A stretch of 64,000 nucleotides of DNA from Ulota crispa (GCA_963920765.1 OY987247.1:13736471-13800470); one strand, 5' to 3'; numbered from the stretch's first letter, positions 35,344-48,493 are shown. A program made the numbers and translations. The notes: generated by a model not told the origin, from the sequence alone.

Positions 35344-38300
35344 ATGAGTCACCTGACTTTGATCGAGTTGCTGGAGAGCTCGGCAGCACAGCATGGACCA
35401 CAGCCAGGTCTTGTTTCTGCTGGAGGTGCACAGTTGACCCATGAAGAGCTTCATGCTGCCATTGAGAAAACCGCTACTCAACTTCGCCGTATTGGTGTGA
35501 AGCCCGGACATCTCGTGTCGCTTGCTTTCCCTAATTCTCTTGAGGTATGCGCGTCTTTTCTGGAGTCTTGAACGTAAGAATTATGATTCGTCGGTAGAGG
35601 CCAGCCCCTGCTTCTGTAAAAAATAGGTGAATGAGTCTCTGTTCTTGTACAAAAGATAGAATCAAAATCTAATGAAAAATCAATGAATGCCATTATTGTA
35701 TTAAAAATAGATCGGGTTTCTGTTGTATATGAAGTTCTTAAACTAAGGTAGACATACCCATTCCCGAGCGTTTAAGGTTTTAGGGTACCATAAGGTCTTG
35801 GAAAATTCAGGAAGAAATCCATAGGGTTAGCCTCTCAACAAGCTATCATGGAAAGTCATTTTGTGAGGAAAAGTATTGTAGAATGTTTTATATTAAAGTG
35901 CAAAGTTAAAGCTCATAGGGTCCTGAAAGCAACTCTAGACTGACCTTCAAACTGCTCAGTTGATGGTCCCAATCCCATCCCTCCCAAACCAGCTCAGTAG
36001 CTATGTGGCAAGATTTGCTTGTGCAAGTAGCGTTCACTGCTCCACTTCGGGTTCAATAGTGTATGGTGAAACCCTCTAGGGTGCGGAATTGGGAGCCGCT
36101 CATGAATGGGTGTGTCTACCTTAGCAGTTTTGTCGCACAACTCCAGTCAGCCAATCTATCTAAACGCCAAACTAGAGTACTGCTTAAACCAAAAATCATA
36201 GCAAAACCTTGGAAGCCTTTCCACTTTCTTCCTTGCTTCCATAGATACAGTTCACTTACGGACTGATTTCTTTGCTTACATAAATCCAGTTCACTCACGA
36301 ACTGAATGTCTTGCTTTCATAAATGCAACTTATTTATGAACTGATTGCTTGCCAATCCAGATTGAGAGTCTGTATGGTCTTGGTCTGATGAAGAAAAAGG
36401 AAGTTTATGAACAGCAATTTCAAATTTTTACAAGGGACTGATTAATCTTTAAGACAAGAATTGGGGCTAAAAGTTGCTCCAACCTGAAAATAGACAGTAA
36501 AAGGAGAATATTTGGTGCTGAATTGAGCAATCTTATACCCCCCTACATAGGAGCTCGTACAGATTTGCCGCGAGGAGGGGTTGCGAGAATTTGTAAATTA
36601 CGCACACGTTCTGTTATCTTCAAACCCAGCCCTGTGTTAGTTTGAAATTAAAAAAATTGTTCCAAAGTACTTGCCCCTCATAGAAATTTTAAATAGAGGT
36701 TTCTTGCAGATTTTTATCAAATTGGTCACAATTTAGCTCTTTTTTTCCCTTAAAGTATTGACACCCTTGTACAGGTTTGAACTGCAATTCTGGAATTGCC
36801 TCATTCTCTCAGTCCAAGTTTTGGTTTTGGCGTACCCTAGAGCTCAGGGCTGTTAAAGCTTGCGGTTTTTGCTATATAATATACTGTTTGCTACCAGATT
36901 GAACACAATGCGATCTTTCTTTCTCTAAATTACTAACTCCCTCGTAGGGTTACAAATGGACTTTTAAAATTTCTTCTTCTTTGGGCCCAGCTCAGACGTC
37001 CTCAAAGTTGTTCTTTAAGTAAAAAACTAGTGGAAGTGGTGTAAGGTAGGAGCACCCATAAGCGTGAAACTAAGGGTTTTGGGGTAGGAAAATCAGCTGA
37101 TGAACTTTGAAAAAAATAGTGTTAAGTTAGGAAGAGGAAATGTGCTCATATGCTCATAATACTAACTTGAGGAGTTCTTAAATAGTGAGATGAGGGCACT
37201 CAAAATTGTCATGCCAATCACCTAAAACCATCACTTTGTCACCCATAACCAATTTTTTTTAATTGTCATTCATTGACATCACTCACACAAGTAGGTATTG
37301 GGGATGGGGACATTAACACAAGTAGGTATTGAGGATGGGAACACTGATGGTGAGGGGTGCTCCTACACTTAATATGGTTACAAATTTAGTTGATTGTTTT
37401 TGGGTCGTGCTCTTATGTTCTTTACTTAATATGGTTACGAATTTAGTTGAATGTTTTTGGGACATGCTCTTATGTGCTTTTATGTGGCATTCGTACAGTT
37501 TGTGGTTGTCTTTCTCGCTGCAACAAGAGTAAGAGCCATCGCTGGTCCCTTGAACGCTGCCTACACAGAAGACGAGTTCAAGTTTTACCTGGAGGATGCC
37601 GGCTCGACTCTTCTGCTCGTTCCTGGCGCCGAAGGAAACAAAGCAGCCGAAGCAGCTGCCACCACTCTCAAGTTACCCATTGCAGGAGTGCACTGGGAAA
37701 AGGGCAGTTCTGGCAGTGGCGAAATCGGCCTCACGCCCAAGGCACAACTTGAGCTCGGCCCTGAACCTCAGGTGAGAAAACTCCCCGGACTAAGACAGCC
37801 CCTTTTTTCCCATGCTGTTTTATCACCAGTAGAGAATTCCCTTTCCTACAGATGTTCGACACCAAATAGTGCATTTAGGTTGCTCTAACAATTAGGTTGC
37901 CTTACCTTGGCAAAGTTATCTCATGGCTCACAAGGGGCATGCAACTCTCTTTATGCTATATAAATTCTTGTTTTTGTGTAAATTTCTAGCTTTCATGCTC
38001 CCTGCCGCCTTTGACGCTTGTTGCTACGCACCCAACCTTTACTTATTTCCTTCATTGTTTGTCACAAAAATGATTTACAAAAGTTACTGTAATTTTGGTA
38101 AGTATATTTAAGTAGTGTGAAATGTCAAGAAATTAGTATGGGCCTACCTAAATTGCACTATTTGGTGTAGTTTTTCTGCTCATTCTCATCGTACTTCATT
38201 GTTTGTCACAAAAGTTACTGTCTTGGTAAGTACATTTAAGTAGTGTGAAATTTCGAGAAAAACTAGTATGGGGCAACCGAAATGTACTATTTGGTGAAGT

Positions 38301-41300
38301 TTTTCTGCTCATTCTCATCGTGGTTCTATTTTTATAGGATGGAGCAGGTCCGAAGCCAGAGGAAGGAGATGAAGCGCTATTCCTGCACACATCCGGCACC
38401 ACAAGCCGACCCAAGGGCGTCCCTCTCACCCAAAAGAACCTCGCTTCGTCCATCAATAACATCATCGCCACGTACGAGCTCACCCCTTCCGATCGAACGC
38501 TGATAGTGATGCCCTTGTTCCACGTCCACGGACTAATGGCAGCGCTACTGTCCACGCTCGTCTCAGGAGGAACAGCCGTTCTCCCCTCGGCAGGACGATT
38601 CTCGGCCTCCTCCTTCTGGTCCGACATCCGAAGCAACAAAGTCACGTGGTAAGCTTAGGATATTTTCACACTTGATGTTAAGAGTCGTAGTAGCAAAGAA
38701 AAATTTGATGCATTTGGACACAGCTGTAGACTGTATTCATATTACCAATACTCCTCCTAACACCAAGTGTGAACATACCCTTACTGTTGAAAAATATAAC
38801 ACACTCCTGTATATAGATAGTGCATTGTCACCTACTCACTTTTTCATTTAGTCTTTCATTCGTTAGTCCCTGCTTAGAACATGATATTCGTTAATTTGGG
38901 AAAATCACTTTCCGAAAACAGATTTTGATACTGAAATTTTGTATTTGTGAGAGAATATTTTGGTGATTCAAAGTGAGTTTTTTGATCATTCCTTCAAGAT
39001 ATTTCTTCAGCGATGTAAGGTCTTGAAGAAATCATCATAAAATTCACTCTAAATCACCTCAAAACTCTCAAAAATGAAAAACTCAGAAGTCCCAAAATTG
39101 AGGATTTCCCAAATTAACGAATATGGTGTTTTAGTTTTTTCATTCATCATGCCTTATTAAGCATGTCACCCTGTGTACAAAGAGGTTTCTCTCGAAACAT
39201 GCATCAGTTGTTTCAATACAATTCTACCTGTGTGAGATACACACTCAGTACATGACTGAGTATATTTTTCCCAACAGGTACACCGCCGTGCCCACCATTC
39301 ACCAGATTCTGCTCAAAGTGCAGAAGAGCAAACCAGAGAGCTCTTACCCGGAGCTGCGTTTCATCCGGAGCTGCAGCTCAAGCTTGGCTCCTGCTGTGCT
39401 GGTTGACCTGGAGGAGTCTTTTCATGCTCCTGTGTTGGAAGCGTATGCCATGACGGAGGCCAGTCACCAGATGACTTCGAATCCTCTGCCAAAGAATGGC
39501 GAGCACAAGGCTGGCAGTGTAGGCAAAGGCACTGGGATTGAGCTTGCTATTCTGGATGACAATGGCGCTATTCTGAAGCCTGATGAGATTGGAGAGATTT
39601 GCATCCGAGGGCCTAATGTTACTTCAGGGTACAGAAACAATCCTGATGCCAATAAGACTGCTTTTGCGTTTGACTGGTTTCACACTGGTGACCGTGGCAA
39701 ATTGGACGCGGAGGGGTACCTTAGCTTGACTGGTCGCATCAAGGAATTGATCAACCGCGGAGGTCAGTACACAAAACCACAGTACTATTTTATGTTATAT
39801 AAATTTGAAAGGTTGTATGAATTGTTAGTAGAGGGTGTGTGACGAATCGAAATTTAGTCTTGTGTGATTTTGTGCAATAAAATCTTATTGCAAAGTTCTA
39901 GGCCCTTGTAAGCCTTTCAGATTTTATTGCTCAAATTGCCTCCTTTTTTGTAGCATATTCTTGAACTCTGACAACGCATAACATGCTGTACTTATTGTTC
40001 AGAAAGTTCTTTTGTTCTAGAACGAGTATTTACTTGATAGTTTGAAATTCATCTTATTTTTTATTTAGAGTTTTAGAAATGGAGTATCTTATATCTCGTG
40101 ATCTTGGCTTGTAAAAAGTTAATTCTAATTAAATGCTTGTGTTTAGGATCGCAATGCCTGAGCTAAGTTATTTGAATTTGTGTTTTTCAGGAGAGAAAAT
40201 TTCACCTTTGGAGGTCGATGCTATCCTGCTTGCCCACCCAGATGTCTCTGAAGCAGTTGCCTTTGCTGCTCCCGACGAGCATTTTGGTGAAGAGGTACTC
40301 TTCTCTCCAAGTCCCGAATGATTCGCTCTAGAACGGGTTTATATGCAACTGTTTTGCTGGTTGTCGATGGATCAGTTGGGTACTTGTAAAAACCTGAATT
40401 TTTTAAATTTTGCTTCAGTGTTTTTAAAACATCGCTTTAGTCTTCAAAGATACCCCCATCCTGCTGACAGTCGTCAAACATAATGAAATGTTAATGTAAT
40501 AGGACATTTGATCATTATTTAGGGAAATTAATGTTGACTCAGTATTAAAGTATTATTTCTTAGGGTTATCAAGTTAATGCCAAGGACACTAACATCACCC
40601 TAAAATGGAGTCAACACTGTTTGCTTTACACTAACAGTAACTTAACGTGTAGCCTACATGAATCTATCCCCTAATAACTTAAAATTAACAATCAATTTAG
40701 TAGGTGGTCTTTTGTGATGTCAATAATTCTGACCAAGGAACCTGACTACAGTATCCTTATCAATAATCCTGATAGAAAGGTTAAGTCTTGTTGGAAAATA
40801 ATTTATACAACTGATGTTTATATCAGCGCTGCAGTGTTGATGTTTACATAAATGCTCTAGCCTTAGATTGTTAGTAATTGGGCAGGAACCAAGCCATGTG
40901 GCTTACAGTTTCTGCAATGCATTTCTATAATAAGATATATACAGTGGTGCTTGGATAAGGTCAACACTTCGGGCTAGGGAAAAATATTGACCTTATCCAA
41001 GCATTGATCATAAACAAATACTTCATTTGCATTACTTTCTCTAGTTCTGGTGGTTGCAACTTTGGAGGTGTTTTTCCACCCATGTTTTGGATACACTAAC
41101 CAAGTTTTGGTAGTTGCAACTTTGGAGGTGTTTTCCCACCCATGTTTTGGATACACTAACCAAACGTCTTTCTAACTTATGAGTCAAAATGGGCATTGAT
41201 GAAAAGCAAACGTTGACCATATGCAAGCACTTGACTTTAACCAAGTTCATAGTACATGCTTTGAGCAAAAGGGGAGTGGGGGCTGTGATCTTATCCAATC

Positions 41301-41575
41301 ATTGTTGTTACAAAGGTTGACGTGAACCAAGCACCACTGTACATGGTTTCTGACTTGAGGGTGACATTCTGGTTGTGCTGTAGGTCAACGCTGGCATTGT
41401 GTTGAACAAAGGAGCTAATACTACTGAGAAAGAAATAATGGAATTTTGCAAGAAGAACTTGGCAACGTTCAAGATCCCCAAACGGATTTTCTTTGCTACC
41501 GAACTGCCACGCACAGCGACAGGAAAGATTCAGAGGCGAATAGTTGCCGAACACTTTTTGAAGCCGGCAGCATAG
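35344..41575 (+). CDS. AAE3: Oxalyl-CoA synthetase (acyl-activating enzyme 3 type), six exons
   Basis: Exons 35344-35544, 37499-37771, 38338-38648, 39278-39762, 40191-40294, 41384-41575; all GT-AG and all phases agree, giving 521 aa (Arabidopsis AAE3 is about 514). The family uses ATP and CoA to convert oxalate to oxalyl-CoA, the first step of the CoA-dependent oxalate degradation pathway in the cytosol. Visible motifs: the AMP-binding P-loop TSGTTSRPKG (residues 176-185); YAMTEASHQM; GEICIRGPNVTSGY; WFHTGDRGKLDAEGYLSLTG; RIKELINRGGEKISPLEVD spanning exons 4-5; and ATGKIQRR with the catalytic Lys at about 506. No frame break or missing motif was seen. The alternative, another 4CL-like ligase, is less likely because the start (SHLTLIELLESSA), the length and the lack of a peroxisomal C-terminal signal fit AAE3. 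Introns 1 and 5 carry MITEs. Confidence 0.93.
35746..36121. mobile_element. TA-flanked MITE, family G copy 2, in AAE3 intron 1
   Basis: Ends AGGTAGACATACCCATTC and the inverted GAATGGGTGTGTCTACCT, with TA on both sides; 376 bp and similar to 6044-6445. Confidence 0.8.
37044..37369. mobile_element. TA-flanked MITE, family P copy 2 (inverted), in AAE3 intron 1
   Basis: Ends AGGTAGGAGCACCC and GGGTGCTCCTACACT, TA-flanked; the interior is the reverse complement of 31160-31588. It contains a short local duplication, acacaagtaggtattg. Confidence 0.75.
40942..41339. mobile_element. Tc1/mariner-type MITE in AAE3 intron 5
   Basis: Perfect 13-bp ends CAGTGGTGCTTGG / CCAAGCACCACTG, with inverted GTCAAC further in and a TA duplication at 40940-40941 and 41340-41341. 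CAGT ends plus TA are diagnostic for Tc1/mariner. Inside, 41041-41100 and 41101-41160 are a 60-bp tandem duplication. Confidence 0.88.
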
Positions 41576-41868
41576 GGAACTCTCAGTGTTCAGGAATTTC
41601 AAATTCTTGAGGTGGGGGGTAGTGAGATCTCACCTTATGGTAGTTCAGTAGGGAGAATCCTCCCTCCCTTGGATATAAAGCTCCTTGTGAACTTAGCCAT
41701 GAGGTTGCTCCTTAGATTTAATTCCCACGGGTCATCCGCAAAGCTTGGAACGCACTCCATGGAGTCGTTTCTGATGAGGAGCCCAGACCACTAATAAAAA
41801 ATCTTTTGAAACTTTGATTGGGTTTTGGTTGAGAAATGAGTAGGGTGGGGTCATGGGATCAGGATTTA
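41576..41868 (+). other. AAE3 3' UTR region
   Basis: Immediately follows the TAG; no other gene was recognised. A canonical AATAAA is not obvious, only AATAAAA-like sequence near 41795. Confidence 0.4.
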
Positions 41869-42244
41869 AGGTAGAAGCACCCCTGACCGTCACTGTACTC
41901 AAGGGCGTTGCCTACTTCTGCAGCATGTGTTGGTGACTAATAAATACCAAAAAAATTGGTAATGAATGACAAAGTGATGATTTTGGGTGACAAAGTGATG
42001 GTTTGGGGTGACTTGCATGAGTGTCTCATCTCACTATTTAAGAACTCAAATTAGTATTATGAGCGTATGAGCACACTATAGACATCTCTTACACACAATT
42101 ATACATTTTCAGTGATTTTGGACTTGAAAATTCTTTGTGAACAAATGCTTACAATTGGAACTTTCAAATTGATGCCAGTAATTTTAGTTTCCTCTTCCTT
42201 ACTTAACACTATTTTTTTTCAAGGTTCATCAGGTGTTGCTACCT
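41869..42244. mobile_element. TA-flanked MITE, family P copy 3
   Basis: Ends AGGTAGAAGCACCC and GGTGTTGCTACCT with TA flanks; same interior as 31160-31588. Confidence 0.78.
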
Positions 42245-44174
42245 TAGTACTTTTAAATCTACATTCTAAGAGTTATCTGCTTAGCATACTTGTCGCAATG
42301 TATTGAATAAAGAGAATCACAAATCAAAGGAAGTCATGGTGTGAAGTTTGTGACGTTTGTTGCACTTAATGCATTGGAGCGGAGCATGGAATACTTCTAT
42401 GCATGTATATTGTCGTTCAGGAAAAGTGTTTGATTAGTCTGCTAGAATATTAATTTTTTATACGTAATGTTTTGACTAGGGGAAGAGGATAACCGTAAGA
42501 CTTTTCTCAAACAATACTCTTATATTTGCGAAATTAGTAGTTCACTATGGTCCAATTGAGGTATTGCAACCATTGTTTGGTATTGAACCAATCCTGAGAT
42601 TGCTGGGATGGGTATTGACTTACATGGCCATGATCTATGTATCCCAGATTCAATATGGTTAACCCGTAAACGCTCCAAGGGGACAAAAATTGTCCCCTTA
42701 CTGCCCAAAAAATATCTTGCAAGATGGGAGAAAAGTCTTTTCACCAACCTTTTTATAGAACTAGTCATGAAGATGTGCCCTGTCATGAAACGTCAAAAAT
42801 AGTCTCATTGAATGTCCTCATTTTTTTTTAAATTCAATTTGTGAAAAAAATCACAAGCATGGTGTTAGGTTTGATGTTGTCCTTGCAAATTTTGTGAGGA
42901 ATTGTGAAAATAGCATACATTATTGACTTTTGCAACTTTTGGGAACAATAGTATTGTGTGGGCACATGTCACACCAATTTAAAACATCCCGTGTGAGCAA
43001 CTGCTAGCGGAGTTGTCACGGGACCAGCCGGGCATTCAAGGATTGAAGTCATTAGACATCTACGACAGTGCAATTAGAAGCTGATTTATTAGACTAAGCT
43101 GTTCCTGCGTAGAAAATAACCACGTGTGGACGGTCACATTATCATTAGTTCGTCACTACAGTACTGATCAACTGACTCTACACCCAAAACAATAGACAAT
43201 TTTTTTGAAAGACTGGCTAATAGATCTTAAAAGCTTGCCTGGTGAATTGAAGAATACAAAGATTTGCGCAGCGCATTAGTAAGAATCAACAGGCTGATGT
43301 CATCCTGCAATCATCTCCGATTGGGCACTCGATTACTGCTTCTGGACACACAATACATGAGCCGAATCGGGAATGTTCCGTTAAAGCTGTATACTATGAA
43401 ATTATTATAATTAAAAAACTTTAAAGAGCACGTCTTCATATTCACTTATCCCTTGCAAGCACGTCTTCATATTCACTTATCCCTTGTAAGCACGTCTTCC
43501 TAACTCTTCGCCAAGAGTCAGCGTCTTGTTATTCAAAAGCAAAGTCAGAAGAGCCTGCTCAACATTTTTTAGACGTGGTATATTCTAATCAATCTAGCTC
43601 TAAACAGAACTATGTGATGGTCTATACTTCTCCGACCTCCAGTTATTGAGATATATATTGACTCCTTGGAAGATGAAGCTGTTTGAGTCGACCATTTCTG
43701 TGCTTCGTCCTTAGTATTCAGTTGTGGTTGTGATGAGTTTGGTGTGATTCCCTTTCGTTCTCTTCCTTCTGAATATCTGCAATTTCATGAGTGCATCAGT
43801 CACTGATGTCCATAGCTTATATTGTGTGATTTTTGAAGAAATTATTTGTAGAAAAGAATTTGGACGAAGAAAGGGTTTTTGCTTCGTAAATCTGAACTCG
43901 AAGCCGGGAGTTAACGAGGGCTGAGGACCTTGTTAGTCAATAAGCTTTTGAGTAGGAAGGCTTCGTGAAATTCTCTTCGGATGACAGTCTCCTCAGATCT
44001 TACCTGAGAAATAGCCACATACTTCCAGTTCATCCTCAGGAGTCCTGCGAGGAATTGATTAGCAATTTTGATGAGGTAGAATAAGACGTATATGCTGCAT
44101 GAGGACGACATTGAAGATTCCCACGAACACATTAGAAACCCCCTTTGCTAGATATATTACTTAAAACAGCAGCA
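42245..44174. other. Spacer and promoter region of the LysM receptor gene
   Basis: Contains an isolated TTAA-element end (TTAA at 42659-42662, then CCCGTAAACGCTC) and a 31-bp direct repeat (agcacgtcttcatattcact...) at 43427-43500. The receptor promoter must lie near 43600-44170, but no confident TATA box was picked. Confidence 0.45.
43427..43500. repeat. 31-bp tandem repeat, about 2.4 copies
   Basis: agcacgtcttcat starts at 43427 and 43458, and a truncated copy at 43489. Confidence 0.9.
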
Positions 44175-46622
44175 ATGGCCATGTCCGAGAAGAAGATGAC
44201 GTACAGAGCAGGGGCTTCATATCATGAGAAATCGGTGTGCAATTGCGCTGTGCTTCTCATGGTTAGTCTTATGGTCGTTCAAACAGCGGTCGCTCAACAA
44301 CAATACAACAATGTCAGCGGGTACGTCTGCCAGAGCGCAGACGCTGCCTCCTGCGATGCGTATACGATGTACAGGAGCGGGGGCAGCAAAGAAACAATCC
44401 GAAGCGTGGCGGCTCTTTTCAATGTAAGCGCAAAAGCTGTGGCGAACGTCAGTGAGAGAAATTTGACGACGTCGAACAATCTTGAATGGGGGGAAGCTCT
44501 ATACATTCCTCTGCGATGCGTGTGCGTGAACGGCACATACCAGGCACTTGTGAGCTACACAATCCTCCAGGGCGACACGTTTCGAGTGGTTGCGAATTCC
44601 AGCTTCCATGGTTTGAGCACTTGGCAGGCAATCGAGGCCGCAAATCCAACCACGGACCCTACAACACTTGCAATCGGACAACTGATCAATGTTCCCCTGC
44701 GATGCGCGTGCCCTTCATCCCAAAACCTGAAGAAAGGGACACGATATCTTCTATCGTACGTGATCTTTCCAACTGAATCGATAGAAACCATGAGCTACTA
44801 CTTCGGCGTTCCAATTCCTGACTTGCTTGCCGCAAATCTCTTGACTAGTGTGGCACAAGTGTTGGACACGTTCTCCACGTTGCTGGTCCCCCTTTCCAAC
44901 CTCGTTTCCTTAAACTCAATCCATTTTATCGATCCTCGAAGCTCGCCCGACAATGCGCCAGCGCCAGCTGAGAGCAACAGTCCTGCAGATTCTCCCCATG
45001 AGATTATTTACAAAAGTCGAAGCAACACACCACTGTATGTCGGCATTGCAGTTGGCGCCACTGGATTGATTCTAGCAGCTCTTCTGGCGAGAACCAAGGC
45101 TCGTCGACACCGAGCCAAAGACAGTGAAGGCCGGGGGACCCTCAAACAACATCCAGATATTCCCTCTAGTCAAATGGATTTACTTGATGGAGTGTCGAGT
45201 ATTGCTGACAGTGACAAACCAGTCATTTTCACGTACGAGGAGTTGCGCTCTGCCACAAACGATTTCAGTCCTGATCGCCGACTGCAAGGGTCCGTGTTCT
45301 GTGGGAAGTTGAACGGAGCAACTGTGGCAATCAAGCAGATGAAAGGAAACATGGCGCAAGAAATCAAGACTCTATCTCAAATACATCATCAAAACGTGGT
45401 AAGTTCATTTGACCAGCGATATTCCTTCTTCTCTGTTCCGCTTGCCAAAACTCGATTACGATAAATCAGACTATTCTCGTTCTTCAGAAACTCAATTAGC
45501 TATAAAATTGAACATTTTTCAATCTATGTCTGTATACTTACATCTCAAAAAACAAAGTTTATAGAAATCGAATCGACAAAACGCAGAGTAAGGCAATCAA
45601 AACACAATTGAAGGGAAAATGGAATGTTCTCGTTCTCCGCCTAATGATTCAACAGCAATTTGATACTTTATATAACACTTATCAAATATGCTGATAGCTT
45701 AAGGAAGATGCTTAAAAAAGTACTAAGAATTTAAAAACGAAGTGTAAGATGATCAAGAACGCAATTGAAAATTTGTAAGAACGAAAATAAACTTTTTCCG
45801 AGGCGCAGTGAGCCAATAATTTTTACTCATCGATATGAAATTCAGGTAAGGTTGATCGGAGTGTGTGTGAGCGACTCCGAGCACCTATTTCTGGTATTCG
45901 AGTACGCCGAAAACGGATCACTCTGCGACTGCTTACACAAACAAGTAGCACATCCGTCATCCACCTACTCAAAGACCACCGGCTTCTTATCATGGACAAC
46001 ACGAGTACAAATCGCATTAGACATAGCCTCAGGACTGGAGTACATCCACAACTACACCAACCCTAGCTACGTGCACAAAGATGTCAAAACAAGCAACATC
46101 CTCCTCGACGCCGACTATCACGGGAAGTTAGCCAACTTCGGAACGGCGAAGTCAGCGGACATAAGCTCATTCAACTTCGGCTCCATGCTCACCAGCAACA
46201 TTATCGGCACACAAGGCTACATGGCGCCGGAATACCTCGAGCACGGATTGGTGACAACCAAAGCGGACGTGTTCTCGTTCGGTGTGGTGTTGCTTGAGCT
46301 TCTCACTGGCGAAGAGGCTGTTCTACGTAAAGATCACTTCAATGGATGCCAGATGTTAGCAAGCACTATTATGGAGAAAGAATTGGAGCATAATCAGAAG
46401 CGTGAGCTCCACACCTGGATGGACCCGCACCTCCAAGAAGCGTACCCTCACGACATCGCGTTTGAGGTGGCTCTCTTGGCAAAGGCTTGTGTTGCCAAGG
46501 ACCTCAACTTACGACCGTCCATGAAAACAATCACCGTCTCGCTTTCCAACATCGTTGCAGCGACCTTGGAGTGGACGAGCAGCACCAATTCCGAAGCATC
46601 ACACGCCGCACGTCTCCCTTAA
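44175..46622 (+). CDS. LysM receptor-like kinase, LYR / LYK4-LYK5-like, probable pseudokinase
   Basis: Exons 44175-45398 and 45846-46622, phase 0, give 666 aa. Signal peptide about residues 1-40. The extracellular part has three LysM regions separated by CxC motifs (CVC 115-117, CAC 177-179). The transmembrane segment is about 286-305 (PLYVGIAVGATGLILAALLA). The kinase domain begins near FTYEELRSATNDFS. The ATP-binding Lys is present (VAIK, K387), but the Gly-rich loop is degenerate (LQGSVFCGKL). HRD is HKD (485-487) and DFG is NFG (505-507); APE is intact (535-537). These losses are typical of NFR5/LYK4/LYK5-type receptors, which bind chitin- or Nod-factor-like glycans and signal through an active LYK partner. 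The start was chosen at the first ATG before the signal peptide; a second ATG follows two codons later. The single intron contains sequence resembling the leader duplication at 3431-4377. Confidence 0.92.
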
Positions 46623-46769
46623 GTTAAAGCTCCGCGACAGGCTTCGCCATCGCCATCTCCTTCCGCTATTGACACATCCCCGCCGAAATCTCCCGCAATT
46701 GAGAAAATGCGCGGGGTATGCAGTTCACGACCCTTTGCTTCGAATTCAAACTGTAGCGCTCTTGTTTGA
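46623..46769 (+). other. In-frame open extension after the LysM receptor stop codon
   Basis: Directly after the TAA at 46620-46622, the same frame stays open for 48 codons to TGA 46767-46769, with Ser/Pro-rich composition (ASPSPSPSAIDTSPPKSPA). This may be a recently lost C-terminal tail or chance. Confidence 0.35.
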
Positions 46770-48493
46770 TTTCAAACTGTAGTGCTCTTGTTTGAATTGG
46801 TTGGTAAGGTAGGTTTGGATATTGCAAGTGTTGTTCAATAGGTTTTAGTGGGTACGTGTCACTATGTCATTGCTTCATAACTTAGTATGACTTGCACCTA
46901 ATGTAAAGTCGTAGCATAATGCATAAATACTCAGTTAGCAGTTTTTAAGGAAACTTTTTTTTTAAGCTTCACCCATTGATCGGGGAGAACCGGTTAGAAC
47001 TGGCGGTTAGTGTATTGTCAGCCATCTGAAATTGCAAAAAAACTAGTTGAAACTGAAATTACCGGATAAAAAATTTGCCATTTGTATTTTAACAAGTTTA
47101 ACAAGTTTCACATGAAATAACCAGTCCGTGCTAATTGAGAAATGCCGGATTTTAGCTGGTGAAGCTGAATTTTCTCCCCAACCCTTGCTTCACTGATGAC
47201 AACCAGGCATTTCCCATTTTCATCTAGTATTTCACAGCATGTACCGGATGTTTCCTTTTGTATTGTAATACACTATAATTGGTTATTTTTTAAGCTTGTT
47301 GGTTTTTTTCATATAGTTCAAATTTCAACTCTCTTTTTTTTGCAATTTTAATTGGTTGACAACACACTAAATTCAAATTTGCCATAAATATTGCTCAATT
47401 AGTATCACATGTAAGATGCTAACTCATTTTTTTGGGAGAAATTTACACTAAATCATTGTGTCTTTTGTTCTCATTGATAATGATATGAGTGTTGTGTGTG
47501 CATTTTTAACTTGACCTTGATTTTATCTTTATGATTTTGTTGATGCTGTGTTCAAGGTTTTGGGTTAAATAGCAACATTTTGATAAAATGAATTGTCTCT
47601 CTTGTAATCGTATAGTTGTTCTTTCTGTTCCCCTTTGTGATATCTGGAGCAATTTCAATCATTAGATGATTTCAATATTAGAAGCTACTTGGTTAAATTT
47701 GAAGCATTTATGCAATATGGTATGTTTTTTGTTGCATAAATGTCATGTCAACTTTCTATTTGGAGACTTGGACCTATTACTTTTGTATTGTTCTTGTCAA
47801 TTGCTCTCCAATTGCTTTTTCTTCGATAAATCATAAGGACAACAAATCAGCTACTAAACCCTTTTTTTGACATGTGTTCAATCTTGACATATTGTAAAAG
47901 TCTAAACGAATATGAAATATGGACTAATTCAGCTCACTAAATGAGGCAAGATAAATTTTCAATTCATTTTTGCGATTTTTTATATATTTAGAATAGTGGT
48001 TCTAATTTGTTGAATTACTATGTAAATGAAAAGTAGCATGTATATAAGCATACAAATAAAAGTTGGAGTAAAAGTTTAACTTTGTAAGATACTTACCTGC
48101 TCATTTTTAGTATTCCTTTAAAACAACTCAAAAATTTGTCCACATGACTCTTAAGCGTTAAAAATAAAATATGATTAGGCATTTGTCATATCACCTCCTG
48201 TATTCTCCAAATAATAATGTATCCCAGCATCCCTACACTATCATCAAATCATTAGTGAACTGCATCCTTTATTGAACTTCTCAAAAGATGTTTGTCCATC
48301 GCAAATACTACACCAATCTCAGCAAATGTATTAGCTGCTTGCATGGGTCTAAAGTACGATGTATGAATATTTCACTTTTTTATTTTTCTTGTTTTCTCAT
48401 GGTTGTCCCCTTATGAATGGCTGCAAAAAGTTGATAGGATTTCCAAAAAACACGTAGCCTATATACGCACTTTTGTGTCTCCACAAGTATGTA
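46770..48493. other. 3' UTR and gene-free AT-rich spacer
   Basis: A 21-bp direct repeat (ttcaaactgtagcgctcttg / ttcaaactgtagtgctcttg) lies at about 46746-46790. Nothing else was recognised. Confidence 0.45.
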
